Assembly: GCA_019115685.1 (NCBI GenBank)
Contig: DXDC01000053.1
Coordinates: 1-6,552 of the forward strand
Source of the DNA: Candidatus Agrococcus pullicola
Lineage (GTDB): Bacteria > Actinomycetota > Actinomycetes > Actinomycetales > Microbacteriaceae
Reading direction: 5' to 3'
DNA length: 6,552 bases
Part shown: one piece after another, positions 1 to 5,998 of the stretch
Layout of the letters: each line of letters begins with the position of its first letter
Position numbering within the stretch: the stretch's first letter is position 1
The notes under the pieces: generated by a model
Seen by the model: the letters and a program-made list of their open reading frames with translations, nothing else
Database searches by the model: none
Told to the model about the DNA's origin: nothing
Made by a program: the position numbers and the translations under genes

Positions 1-2
1 AT

Positions 3-584
3 CGACACGGGGACGGCGCGATCACGATCTCGGCCGGCCTCTGGGCCGCCGATGGCCGCCAGTTACTGCGTTACGACAAGGTGCACCTGTGGGGCGAACA
101 GGAGCGTGCGACGTTCTCCGCTGCCGACGATCCCGCAAACATCGTCGACTGGCACGGCTGGAACGTCGGCCTGCAGATCTGCTACGACATCGAATTCGCC
201 GAACCCACCCGCCACCTCGCCACTCGCGGCGCGAACCTCGTGCTGGTTCCGACCGCTATCGACGGCACCGCGCACTACGTACCCGAGATCCTGATCCCGG
301 CACGCGCGGCCGAGAACGGCGTCGTCGTCGCGTATGCCGACTATCCCGCCTCGACCCGCGAGGCGAGCGGTGACGACCCTGTCTCGTACGCGGGCAACAG
401 CGTTGTGGCTTCCTGGGACGGCACCGTGCTGGGTAGAGTGGGCGTCGATGCGCAACTCCTGATCGTCGAGCTGCCTACCCCTGAGTCGGTTCCGGGGCAG
501 AAGTCGAACTATCTCCGCGATCGCCGCGGCGAACTCTACGCCTCGTGGACTGAATCCGATCGCCCTCGCCGTACTGCTCCTTGA
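3..584 (+). CDS. Nitrilase-superfamily amidohydrolase, 5'-truncated by window edge
   Basis: This is the C-terminal 193 residues of a carbon-nitrogen hydrolase; the reading frame is open from base 3 and the true start lies upstream. Two members of the Glu-Lys-Cys catalytic triad are visible: the lysine in YDKVHLWGE (codon 78-80) and the nucleophilic cysteine in GLQICYDIEFAE (codon 180-182). The catalytic glutamate should lie in the missing N-terminal part. Family members are usually 260-300 residues, so about 70-100 residues are absent. Such enzymes hydrolyse amides, carbamoyl-amines or nitriles in the cytoplasm. The CYDIEF context resembles the aliphatic or R-stereoselective amidase-like branch more than true nitrilases, but this is a judgement from motif memory. 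The ending, with NYLRDRRGELY, looks like a natural family C-terminus. The last 110 bases overlap the opposing Lrp-type gene. The substrate is unknown; the nearby transporter and dehydrogenase suggest a shared catabolic role, though they are not in one transcript with it. Confidence 0.88.
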   Translation, partial: RHGDGAITISAGLWAADGRQLLRYDKVHLWGEQERATFSAADDPANIVDWHGWNVGLQICYDIEFAEPTRHLATRGANLVLVPTAIDGTAHYVPEILIPARAAENGVVVAYADYPASTREASGDDPVSYAGNSVVASWDGTVLGRVGVDAQLLIVELPTPESVPGQKSNYLRDRRGELYASWTESDRPRRTAP

Positions 585-1458
585 TGATGCGCAGATTCGA
601 CCACGTCTCGATCGACTCGATCTCATCGGAGGCGCGCAGCCGATCGGTCACCTCGATGAGCCCCTCGTAGCTCTCCGCCGACAGTGTGGCGATCATGTCG
701 TAATGGCCGTTCGTGATTGCCAAGAACTCGGGCTGCAGCCGTCTGACCAAGGCCAGGGCGCTCTGCAGCGACTGCCTGGCCTGCAGTCCGACGCCGAGCG
801 ACGGGAAGTCGGTCTTGTTGCGCCTGGATGGGATGCCCACGACCTTGACCGCGTCGTGCGCCGTGAGTCGCTCGAACCGGAGGCGCGCACCGCTGGGTGA
901 GATCCCGGCCGCTTCGCCGAGTGTGCGAAACGAGGCCCTGCCGTCTCGCTGCAGGTGCTGCACGATCGCGTGATCGGCCTCATCGACCAGAAATCGCGTC
1001 GACCCCGTCCGGATCGGCGAATACAGATTGATGTCGATGCTTTCGTAGACGTGCATCGTCAGTGAACGGACGCCGGGGAGGCTCCTCACGCGGTCGACCG
1101 TTTCGCGCAGATGCGGATCAGGCCCGACCCGGATCTCCGCATCGATCGCGTAGGCGCCCGAGATGTCGGCGACGAACGTCGTCTCGGTCATTTCGATCAG
1201 CGCGTCCCGCACCGGCCCCATCGTCCCGTCGGTGTTCAGCTGCAGGTACGCGAAACGCTCGAGACCGAGTAGGTCGGGGCTGATCGAAGTCGTGATGCGC
1301 AGCTCGCCCGAGTCGAGCGCATCCTGCACCGTCTGGGTGACGATGCGTCTCGTCGTGCCCAGACGAGACGCGATGCCGGAGTAGCTCGCTCGCGCGTTCT
1401 CGCGGAGCTCACGGAGAATACGCCCGTGGAGCTCGTCGGTGTCCCACTGCGTCGTCAT
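475..1458 (-). CDS. Lrp/AsnC-family transcriptional regulator, tandem (double) form
   Basis: This 327-residue protein is about twice the length of a usual Lrp/AsnC protein (about 150-160) and reads as two consecutive units. Each has a winged helix-turn-helix followed by an effector-binding RAM-type domain. The first HTH is near residues 8-55 (ILRELRENARASYSGIASRL) and the second near 157-207 (VDEADHAIVQHLQRDGRAS). Ligand domains lie at about 65-145 and 210-290. The last ~36 residues are arginine-rich and then Ser/Thr/Pro-rich, unlike the family, and coincide with the antisense overlap on the nitrilase gene. The family senses amino acids or related small metabolites and often controls the divergently transcribed neighbour, here the membrane protein-transporter-dehydrogenase operon. 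The ATG at 1458 is chosen because it directly precedes the first HTH; there is no clear Shine-Dalgarno sequence before it, so the exact start is less certain. Autoregulation is inferred from the divergent arrangement. Confidence 0.9.
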   Translation of the reverse strand: MTTQWDTDELHGRILRELRENARASYSGIASRLGTTRRIVTQTVQDALDSGELRITTSISPDLLGLERFAYLQLNTDGTMGPVRDALIEMTETTFVADISGAYAIDAEIRVGPDPHLRETVDRVRSLPGVRSLTMHVYESIDINLYSPIRTGSTRFLVDEADHAIVQHLQRDGRASFRTLGEAAGISPSGARLRFERLTAHDAVKVVGIPSRRNKTDFPSLGVGLQARQSLQSALALVRRLQPEFLAITNGHYDMIATLSAESYEGLIEVTDRLRASDEIESIETWSNLRIIKEQYGEGDRIQSTRRRVRRGDRGDSSTSAPEPTQG

Positions 1459-1677
1459 CGGGCATCAGTCAGCGCAAAGTTCCATGGTCGCATGCGATCA
1501 GTTTCGCACAGACACGGATCGAATTTGTGTGCGTTGCTCGCGAACTGTTAACTCTGCGTGCAAACGAGCATTTTTGATGGTTAGGCAATGCGAATCTGGC
1601 TTGCGAATCTGTGTGGGATCCCTAGGCTGTGTGGAGCTGCAACCCGGCACTGGATGCACAAGGAGGTCTATCCGCCC
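1459..1677. promoter_or_regulatory. Divergent control region, Lrp-type regulator / transporter operon
   Basis: This 219-base non-coding stretch separates the regulator from the transporter operon and is visibly more AT-rich than the flanking genes. It holds two exact copies of GCGAATCTG (1590-1598 and 1603-1611, 13 bases apart). Looser relatives are GCGAACTG at 1540-1547, TCGAATTTG at 1519-1527 and GCGAAACTG on the minus strand at 1499-1507. A tentative rightward promoter is TTGCGA (1601-1606), 16 bases, TAGGCT (1623-1628), which would give a short leader before the strong ribosome binding site at 1660-1667. The second exact GCGAATCTG copy overlaps the proposed -35, so a bound regulator could block or recruit polymerase there. 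No convincing leftward promoter was pinned down. The promoter assignment is by eye and weak; the repeats are directly visible. Confidence 0.55.
1660..1667 (+). promoter_or_regulatory. Strong ribosome binding site for the 56-residue membrane protein
   Basis: AAGGAGGT is a near-perfect complement to the 3' end of 16S rRNA and sits 10 bases before the ATG at 1678. It fixes the start of the small gene at 1678; upstream in-frame codons lack such a site. It also indicates that the small gene is really translated, and through the stop/start overlap at 1845-1848 it probably drives translation of the transporter too. Confidence 0.8.
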
Positions 1678-1848
1678 ATGACACAGCACACAGAACTCGA
1701 GCGGGAGCTCGACCGTCGCTTGACGGAGATCGAATCGAGCGAGATCGACGACCCGGTGCACGCCGCGCTGAGCGGCCGAAGCATCGTCGTGTTCGCCGCC
1801 GTCGCGCTCGGTATTGCCGCCGCATCCTGGATCGTGGCAGCGCTGTGA
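1678..1848 (+). CDS. Small single-pass membrane protein coupled to NCS1 transporter
   Basis: This is a 56-residue protein with a charged, probably helical N-terminal half (about residues 5-25, rich in Glu, Arg and Asp) and one hydrophobic segment at about residues 35-56, ending right at the C-terminus. It begins after a near-consensus ribosome binding site and its TGA stop overlaps the GTG start of the transporter (GTGA, 1845-1848), the classic sign of translational coupling. I do not recognise a named family. By analogy with other transporters that carry a small one- or two-helix partner (for example the small subunits of some sodium:solute symporters), it may be an accessory or stabilising subunit of the NCS1 protein. 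That is inference from position and topology only. Alternatively it could act mainly as a translated leader that delivers ribosomes to the transporter start. Confidence 0.75.
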   Translation: MTQHTELERELDRRLTEIESSEIDDPVHAALSGRSIVVFAAVALGIAAASWIVAAL

Positions 1849-3308
1849 GCGCGAAGCGTGCTCGCGGTGTCGAGCAGGAGGTCGCGAAGGAAGCCACATA
1901 CGGTTCCCTGCCATTGACCAAGGCCGAACGCGTGTGGGGCGCCGGCGACTTCAGCTGGGTGACCATCAGCCTGGCCATCGCCACGTGGGCGTTCATGACC
2001 GGAGGAGCGACCGTACTGCTGGTCGGATTCACCGACGGCATCGCGGCAATGCTCATCGGCAACAGCATCGGCCTCGCCATTATGGCGTTCGGCAGCGTCG
2101 TGCTGAGTCAGCGCATCGGTGTCGAGCAGTACCGGGCGCTGAAGTCGGTGTTCGGCATCGTCGGTGTCGGGATTGTCGTCTTCACGATCGTGCTGCTGGT
2201 CGAAATGGGCTGGACGTCGCTGCTCGGCGTGCTCTTCGGCCGCGCATTCACAGAGATCTCGAACCAGGCCTTCGGGGCGGAGTTCGACACGTTCGGGCCG
2301 TTCGTGACCGTCTTCTCGCTACTGGCGATCGTGATCGGCTGGATCATCCTCTCGCGCGGACCCGTCACGATCAGCAAGCTGAACCGTTTCGTCGCGCCGG
2401 GGCTCATCGTCGTGGTCGTGTTCATGATGGTCATGCTCATGATGAACAACACGTGGGACGACCTGCTGTCGGCTCCTCCGATGGCGCCGTTCGAGGACGA
2501 ACAGCTGAACTTCATGATGGCGGTCGAGTTCAACCTCGGCGCTGGTCTGTCGTGGTGGCCAGTCATGGGAACACTGGCGCGACTGACGCGCGGTCCGCGC
2601 GCCGCCGTGTGGGCATCCTGGGGTGGGCTCTTCATCGGCACCGTGATCGCCCAGATCGTCGGGATGGCAGCAGCGCTCATGATCGGTGAGGCCGACCCGA
2701 CGGCATGGATGGTGCCCCTCGGAGGCCCGATTCTCGGGGTGCTGACGCTGCTGTTCGTCGGGTTCGCGAACGTGACGAGCATGGCCTCGATCGCCTACTC
2801 GACGGTGCTCGCACTGAAGCAGTCGAGCGGACGGCTGATGGCGAAAGTGCGATGGCCCATCGTCTGCGCGGGGTTCATGGTGCTGCCGGCAATACTGACG
2901 TTCTTCCCGGCGTTCATGTACGACCAGTTCATGACCTTCGTCGTGATCTCCGGTGCCTTCATCGCGGCACTCTGCGGTGTCATCATCGCCGACTACTTCA
3001 TCTTGCGGAAGCAGGTCGTGCCCGTGCGGTCGCTCTACGCCAGCGGGCGCGAGGATCCCCTGCGCTTCACGGGTGGCGTGAACATCGCCGCGCTCATCGC
3101 GGTCGCGATCTCCTCGGTCTTCTACCTCTGGATCTACAATCCCATCACCCTCGAAACCCTGCCGATCTTCCAGTACACGACCGCGACGCTCCCGGCGGTG
3201 GTGCTCGCGATGGTCGTCTACATCGGGCTGAACTGGCTGCTGTACGTGCGCGGCGGCAAGAACGAGTACCGTGCTGCCGACACGTTCGCCGCGGCGGGAA
3301 GGAAATAA
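1845..3308 (+). CDS. NCS1-family (purine-cytosine permease-type) transporter
   Basis: This is a 487-residue integral membrane protein with about twelve hydrophobic segments, the usual size and topology of nucleobase:cation symporter-1 proteins. NCS1-like features are the conserved first helix region (VWGAGDFSWVTISLAIATW, near residues 30-50), the mid-protein segment around LSWWPVMGTLARLTRGPR, and the GVIIADYFILRKQ stretch in the C-terminal third. NCS1 proteins import purines, pyrimidines, hydantoins, allantoin or hydroxymethylpyrimidine with H+ or Na+; which of these applies cannot be read here. GTG 1845 is chosen because it overlaps the stop of the preceding small gene and gives a short hydrophilic cytoplasmic N-terminus. 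The frame is open further upstream, but that part merely shadows the small gene. The dehydrogenase starts one base after the stop, so the three genes form one operon, probably controlled by the divergent Lrp-type regulator. Confidence 0.92.
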   Translation: MSAKRARGVEQEVAKEATYGSLPLTKAERVWGAGDFSWVTISLAIATWAFMTGGATVLLVGFTDGIAAMLIGNSIGLAIMAFGSVVLSQRIGVEQYRALKSVFGIVGVGIVVFTIVLLVEMGWTSLLGVLFGRAFTEISNQAFGAEFDTFGPFVTVFSLLAIVIGWIILSRGPVTISKLNRFVAPGLIVVVVFMMVMLMMNNTWDDLLSAPPMAPFEDEQLNFMMAVEFNLGAGLSWWPVMGTLARLTRGPRAAVWASWGGLFIGTVIAQIVGMAAALMIGEADPTAWMVPLGGPILGVLTLLFVGFANVTSMASIAYSTVLALKQSSGRLMAKVRWPIVCAGFMVLPAILTFFPAFMYDQFMTFVVISGAFIAALCGVIIADYFILRKQVVPVRSLYASGREDPLRFTGGVNIAALIAVAISSVFYLWIYNPITLETLPIFQYTTATLPAVVLAMVVYIGLNWLLYVRGGKNEYRAADTFAAAGRK

Positions 3309-3309
3309 C

Positions 3310-4422
3310 GTGCCCGAACCGATCACGGTGCAGGCGACCGTGTTCCGCGGCGATAACGGCAACCGCGTCGCCATCGAGCCGCTACAGCTCGCGCCGCCGC
3401 TGGCCGGCGAGGTGCGCATCCGAGTGCGGGCCGCGGGAGTCTGCGGATCCGACCGGCACGTGCTCGAAGGCGAATGGCAGGTGCCGCTGCCCGCGGTGAT
3501 GGGGCACGAGGCTGCTGGCGTCGTGGATGCGGTAGGTGCGGGCGTGCAGGACCTTGCGGTCGGCGACCACGTCATCGTCGCCTGGAATCAAGCTTGCCAG
3601 CGCTGTGCCGAGTGCATGAGCGGCAAACCCTGGGCGTGCATGCGCGTCAAGTCGAATGACTCGCTGCTGCCGGACGGCACCACGCGGTGGTCTGCCGAGG
3701 GCGAGCGAGCCTACCCGTACCTCGCAGTCGGAGCTCTGAGCGAGGCGATCGTCGTGCCGGAGTTCGCGGCGATCAAGATCGACCAGCGCGTGCCGTTCGA
3801 TGTCGCGAGTCTCATCGGATGCTCGGTCGGCACCGCATTCGGCGCGGTCGTGAACAACGCGCGTGTGCTCGCGGGTGAATCGGCAGTCGTCGTGGGTGCC
3901 GGGGGAGTGGGGATGTCCGTCATCGCCGCTTTGCAACTGGCCGGCGCGCATCCGATCATCGCGGTGGACGTCAACGAGGAGAAGCTCGAACAGGCCCGCG
4001 CCGCGGGTGCGACGGATGCGCTCCTCGGCGGCGACAACGTCGTCGAGCGCGTCGCAGCGCTCACCGGCGGCGGAGCGGACGTCGCTTTCGAGGCGATCGG
4101 CCGCTCGCAGACCATGGCGCAGCTGCCGTTGTTCGTGCGACCTGGTGGCAGGGCGATCTACGTCGGACTCCCACGAGAGGGCGACCTCGTACAGCTGGAT
4201 GGCCTGGAGCTCGCCTACGGCGGGAAGACCATCATCGGGTCGAACTACGGTGCGCTCGTTCCGCAGCGCGATTTCCCTCGCATCGCGGGCGCGTACCTCT
4301 CGGGCGCACTCAAGATCGATTCGCTGATCACCCATCGCATCGGGCTCGACGGCGTCAACGGTGCCTTTGACCGGATGCGTCGCGGCGAAGGCACGCGGAG
4401 CGTGATCCTCTTCGACGAGTAG
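3310..4422 (+). CDS. Zinc-dependent alcohol dehydrogenase (medium-chain family)
   Basis: This is a 370-residue cytoplasmic NAD(P)-dependent medium-chain dehydrogenase that should interconvert an alcohol and an aldehyde or ketone. Catalytic zinc ligands are visible at Cys45 (GVCGSD), His66-Glu67 (GHEAAG) and Cys171 (IGCSVGTAFGA). The structural zinc lobe is complete as C-x2-C-x2-C-x7-C (Cys96, 99, 102, 110). The Rossmann motif GAGGVG is at 196-201, and Asp220 after the second strand (IIAVDV) favours NAD over NADP. The layout resembles the class III-like, formaldehyde-dehydrogenase-related branch of bacterial alcohol dehydrogenases, but the substrate is unknown. GTG 3310 is chosen because GGAAGGAAA lies just upstream and it is one base after the transporter stop; the frame is open further upstream inside the transporter. 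Operon membership suggests it oxidises something derived from the transported compound. The gene ends 7 bases from the convergent TetR gene, with no obvious terminator in between. Confidence 0.93.
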   Translation: MPEPITVQATVFRGDNGNRVAIEPLQLAPPLAGEVRIRVRAAGVCGSDRHVLEGEWQVPLPAVMGHEAAGVVDAVGAGVQDLAVGDHVIVAWNQACQRCAECMSGKPWACMRVKSNDSLLPDGTTRWSAEGERAYPYLAVGALSEAIVVPEFAAIKIDQRVPFDVASLIGCSVGTAFGAVVNNARVLAGESAVVVGAGGVGMSVIAALQLAGAHPIIAVDVNEEKLEQARAAGATDALLGGDNVVERVAALTGGGADVAFEAIGRSQTMAQLPLFVRPGGRAIYVGLPREGDLVQLDGLELAYGGKTIIGSNYGALVPQRDFPRIAGAYLSGALKIDSLITHRIGLDGVNGAFDRMRRGEGTRSVILFDE

Positions 4423-4429
4423 GAGGCCG

Positions 4430-5056
4430 TTACGAAGCGAGCGGGCGATTCGTGACACCCGTGATGATGTCATCGACGGCCTGTGCAGCCATACCGCGCA
4501 CCACTGCAGGGTCATGGTCGCGAAGCGGCCCGTGAATCGTGAGCTCTGCGAAGCCGTGCACGGTTGCCCAGCACGACCACTGGGCTTCGGCCAGCCGCTC
4601 GGGTGTCAGCAGCCCCGCTCCGATCAGATCGCCGAGCGCCTGTTGGAGTAACGTCAGCGGCGGTGGGATGCGTCCATCCGGGCGTTCGAGGCCCTCCGGT
4701 GTGAAGAACGCGAGCTGAAACCAGCCGGGTTCCTCGATGGCGAAGTCGATATAGCCCAGGCCCACGCCTCGTAGTCGTGCGATGGCGGCCGTCGTCTGAT
4801 CCGTGCATTCCGGCGTGACCGTCTTGTCCAGCATGGCCTCGGCCATGCGTTCTTGAATCTTTGCGGCGACGGCAGCGAGTAGATCGTTGCGACCCGAAAA
4901 ATGCCGATATGCCGCGTTCGGTGTGACTCCCACCGATCGCGCGATCTTCCGCAAGCTCATGGCATCCGGATGCCCTTCGCGCGCGAGTTCCAAGCCCGCC
5001 GCGATCAAGGCAGCACGCAGGTCGCCGTGGTGATAACTGCCTTTCGGCCGCGGCAC
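4430..5056 (-). CDS. TetR-family repressor with WHG-type C-terminal domain
   Basis: This is a 208-residue TetR/AcrR regulator. The N-terminal DNA-binding domain starts at PRPKGSYHHGDLR; the helix-turn-helix is around residues 33-53 (MSLRKIARSVGVTPNAAYRHF), a strong family signature. The C-terminal ligand and dimer domain carries WATVHGFAEL (residues 163-172), typical of the WHG subgroup. GTG 5056 is chosen because it lies directly before the conserved N-terminus and follows GGAAAGG with suitable spacing; the open frame further upstream has no ribosome site and codes nothing family-like. It is divergent from the DUF899 gene, so it most likely represses itself and the DUF899/NTF2-like pair, with a small hydrophobic ligand as inducer (inference from family habit). 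It converges on the dehydrogenase gene and is probably unrelated to the left-hand operon. Confidence 0.92.
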   Translation of the reverse strand: MPRPKGSYHHGDLRAALIAAGLELAREGHPDAMSLRKIARSVGVTPNAAYRHFSGRNDLLAAVAAKIQERMAEAMLDKTVTPECTDQTTAAIARLRGVGLGYIDFAIEEPGWFQLAFFTPEGLERPDGRIPPPLTLLQQALGDLIGAGLLTPERLAEAQWSCWATVHGFAELTIHGPLRDHDPAVVRGMAAQAVDDIITGVTNRPLAS

Positions 5057-5117
5057 TGTCGCCCACCTTTCCGCTTCTGTGTCTTGACGAGCGTCTTGCA
5101 CCACTCTAGCGTTGATG

Positions 5118-5132
5118 TGTACAACGTAAACA
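5118..5132. promoter_or_regulatory. Candidate TetR operator, imperfect palindrome
   Basis: TGTACAACGTAAACA is a 15-base imperfect palindrome with symmetric TGT..A...T..ACA positions, the kind of site many TetR regulators bind. It overlaps the proposed -10 of the DUF899 promoter and the proposed -35 of the TetR promoter, so one bound dimer could shut off both directions. An overlapping GTTG-N7-CAAC dyad (5111-5125) is the alternative centre. Binding is inferred from location and symmetry only. Confidence 0.5.
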
Positions 5133-5254
5133 TTGCGGATCGAGGGATGACGGGCGCCAGCGCAGGCACCATGCCGCAGGCCCCGCGAATCGCGGTGATG
5201 TCGAGCATTGCGGAGTATGAGCGCATCCCGCCAGCGCAGTCGACGCCGATCGAC

Positions 5255-5260
5255 AGGAGG
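5255..5260 (+). promoter_or_regulatory. Ribosome binding site deciding the DUF899 start
   Basis: AGGAGG lies 1 base before the ATG at 5262 and 4 bases before the second, in-frame ATG at 5265. A one-base spacer is too short for normal initiation, so 5265 is the likelier start; the choice changes the protein by one methionine. Confidence 0.65.
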
Positions 5261-5264
5261 CATG

Positions 5265-5942
5265 ATGACGAAACGAAAAACCCAACCCGACGCCGCGCCC
5301 CGAGTCGTGGATCGGGCCACCTTTGACGAACGGTTGGCAAAGCAGATCGTTCGTGAGAAGGCGCTGACGCGACTCGGCGATACAGTCTCGGCGGCCCGCC
5401 GCCGGCTGCCGATGGTGCACGTCGAGAACTACACCTTCGCAGGGCCGGACGGCGACGTGACGCTGATGGATCTCTTCGGCGAGCACTACACATTGCTCGT
5501 GCAGAACTTCATGTTCGATCCGTCATGGGATGAAGGGTGCGGAAGCTGCAGTTATGCGGTGGACAATCTGCCGGCGAATATGGATCGATTCGCAGAGGAG
5601 GGCATCGCGTTCGCGCTCATATCCGAAGCTCCGGTGGACAAACTCGAGTCCTGGCGCAAGCGGCGCGGATGGAATCACACTTGGGTTTCATCCGGCGGCA
5701 CCTCGTACCATCAGGACTGGAAATGGACGCGGGATGACGGAGAAGGATACGTGGGGCCGGTTCCAGGCTATTCGTACTACCTGCTCAAGGACGGCGAAAT
5801 CTACCTCACGTACACGGCCACGGCGAGGGGGACCGAGGCGCATGTGACGCTCGCGGCGATCATGGACCGCACATGCTACGGGCGTCAGCAGGATTGGGAG
5901 GACAGCCCGGACGGCTGGCCGCAGTATCCGACGTATGGCTAG
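5265..5942 (+). CDS. DUF899-family thioredoxin-like protein
   Basis: This 225-residue soluble protein matches the DUF899 family, predicted thioredoxin-fold proteins of unproven function common in actinobacteria and proteobacteria. Recognisable parts are the helical N-terminal region with EKALTR, the strand-loop LLVQNFMFDPSWDEGCGSCS with a CGSC redox-type pair (Cys92, Cys95), and the later ISEAPVDKLESWRKRRGW and WVSSGGTSYHQD segments followed by a tyrosine-rich C-terminal part. The CxxC position is where thioredoxin-fold proteins carry their active site, so a redox role is plausible but not established. No signal peptide or membrane segment is visible. It is divergent from the TetR gene, whose product probably represses it, and is followed after 56 bases by the NTF2-like gene, likely in the same transcript. 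Confidence 0.88.
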   Translation: MTKRKTQPDAAPRVVDRATFDERLAKQIVREKALTRLGDTVSAARRRLPMVHVENYTFAGPDGDVTLMDLFGEHYTLLVQNFMFDPSWDEGCGSCSYAVDNLPANMDRFAEEGIAFALISEAPVDKLESWRKRRGWNHTWVSSGGTSYHQDWKWTRDDGEGYVGPVPGYSYYLLKDGEIYLTYTATARGTEAHVTLAAIMDRTCYGRQQDWEDSPDGWPQYPTYG

Positions 5943-5987
5943 TAGCCACCTCGTGTCGATACCCTGCTCGAGCACCCTGAACGAAAC

Positions 5988-5992
5988 GGAGG
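5988..5992 (+). promoter_or_regulatory. Ribosome binding site for the NTF2-like gene
   Basis: GGAGG six bases before the ATG at 5999 gives ideal spacing and fixes this start. The 56-base gap after the DUF899 stop shows no terminator-like hairpin, consistent with co-transcription. Confidence 0.7.
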
Positions 5993-5998
5993 ACGAAC

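Larger units (their letters stand above)
5057..5264. promoter_or_regulatory. Divergent promoter region, TetR / DUF899
   Basis: This 208-base non-coding region has a single AT-richer core near 5103-5140. A leftward promoter for the TetR gene can be drawn as TTTACG (minus strand, 5130-5125), 16 bases, TAGAGT (5108-5103), giving a leader of about 40 bases. A rightward promoter can be drawn as TTGCAC (5096-5101), 18 bases, TACAAC (5120-5125), giving a leader of roughly 130 bases before the DUF899 gene. Both are by-eye assignments with about 4 of 6 matches per box. The rest of the region (5140-5250) is GC-rich and I see no hairpin or riboswitch in it. Confidence 0.5.

Noticed and set aside
1535..1570. 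Inverted repeat TGCTCG / CGAGCA in the Lrp control region
   Set aside because: The arms are only 6 bases with a 24-base spacer, too weak to call a hairpin or operator separately from the repeated words.
1588..1677. Extended N-terminus for the small membrane protein from ATG 1588
   Set aside because: It would include the promoter and the strong ribosome binding site at 1660-1667 as coding sequence; the start at 1678 fits far better.
2319..3575. Long open frame on the minus strand (418 codons) across the transporter
   Set aside because: It is the antisense shadow of a GC-rich gene: rich in His, Arg and Asp, no family-like motifs, and it spans the transporter-dehydrogenase boundary.
4432..4453. 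ACGAA / TTCGT hairpin at the dehydrogenase-TetR junction as a terminator
   Set aside because: It has a 5-base, AT-containing stem, a 12-base loop and no T-run; it lies mostly inside the TetR coding end.
3382..4515. Long open frame on the minus strand (377 codons) across the dehydrogenase
   Set aside because: It lies antisense to an intact zinc dehydrogenase, has no recognisable domain, and runs into the TetR gene in another frame.
5132..5214. Direct repeat ATTGCGGA at 5132-5139 and 5207-5214
   Set aside because: Only two 8-base copies 75 bases apart with no symmetry or promoter relation; this could be chance.
5147..5326. Possible 59-residue upstream protein from ATG 5147
   Set aside because: It has no ribosome binding site, overlaps the DUF899 start in another frame, and has a composition typical of chance GC-rich frames.
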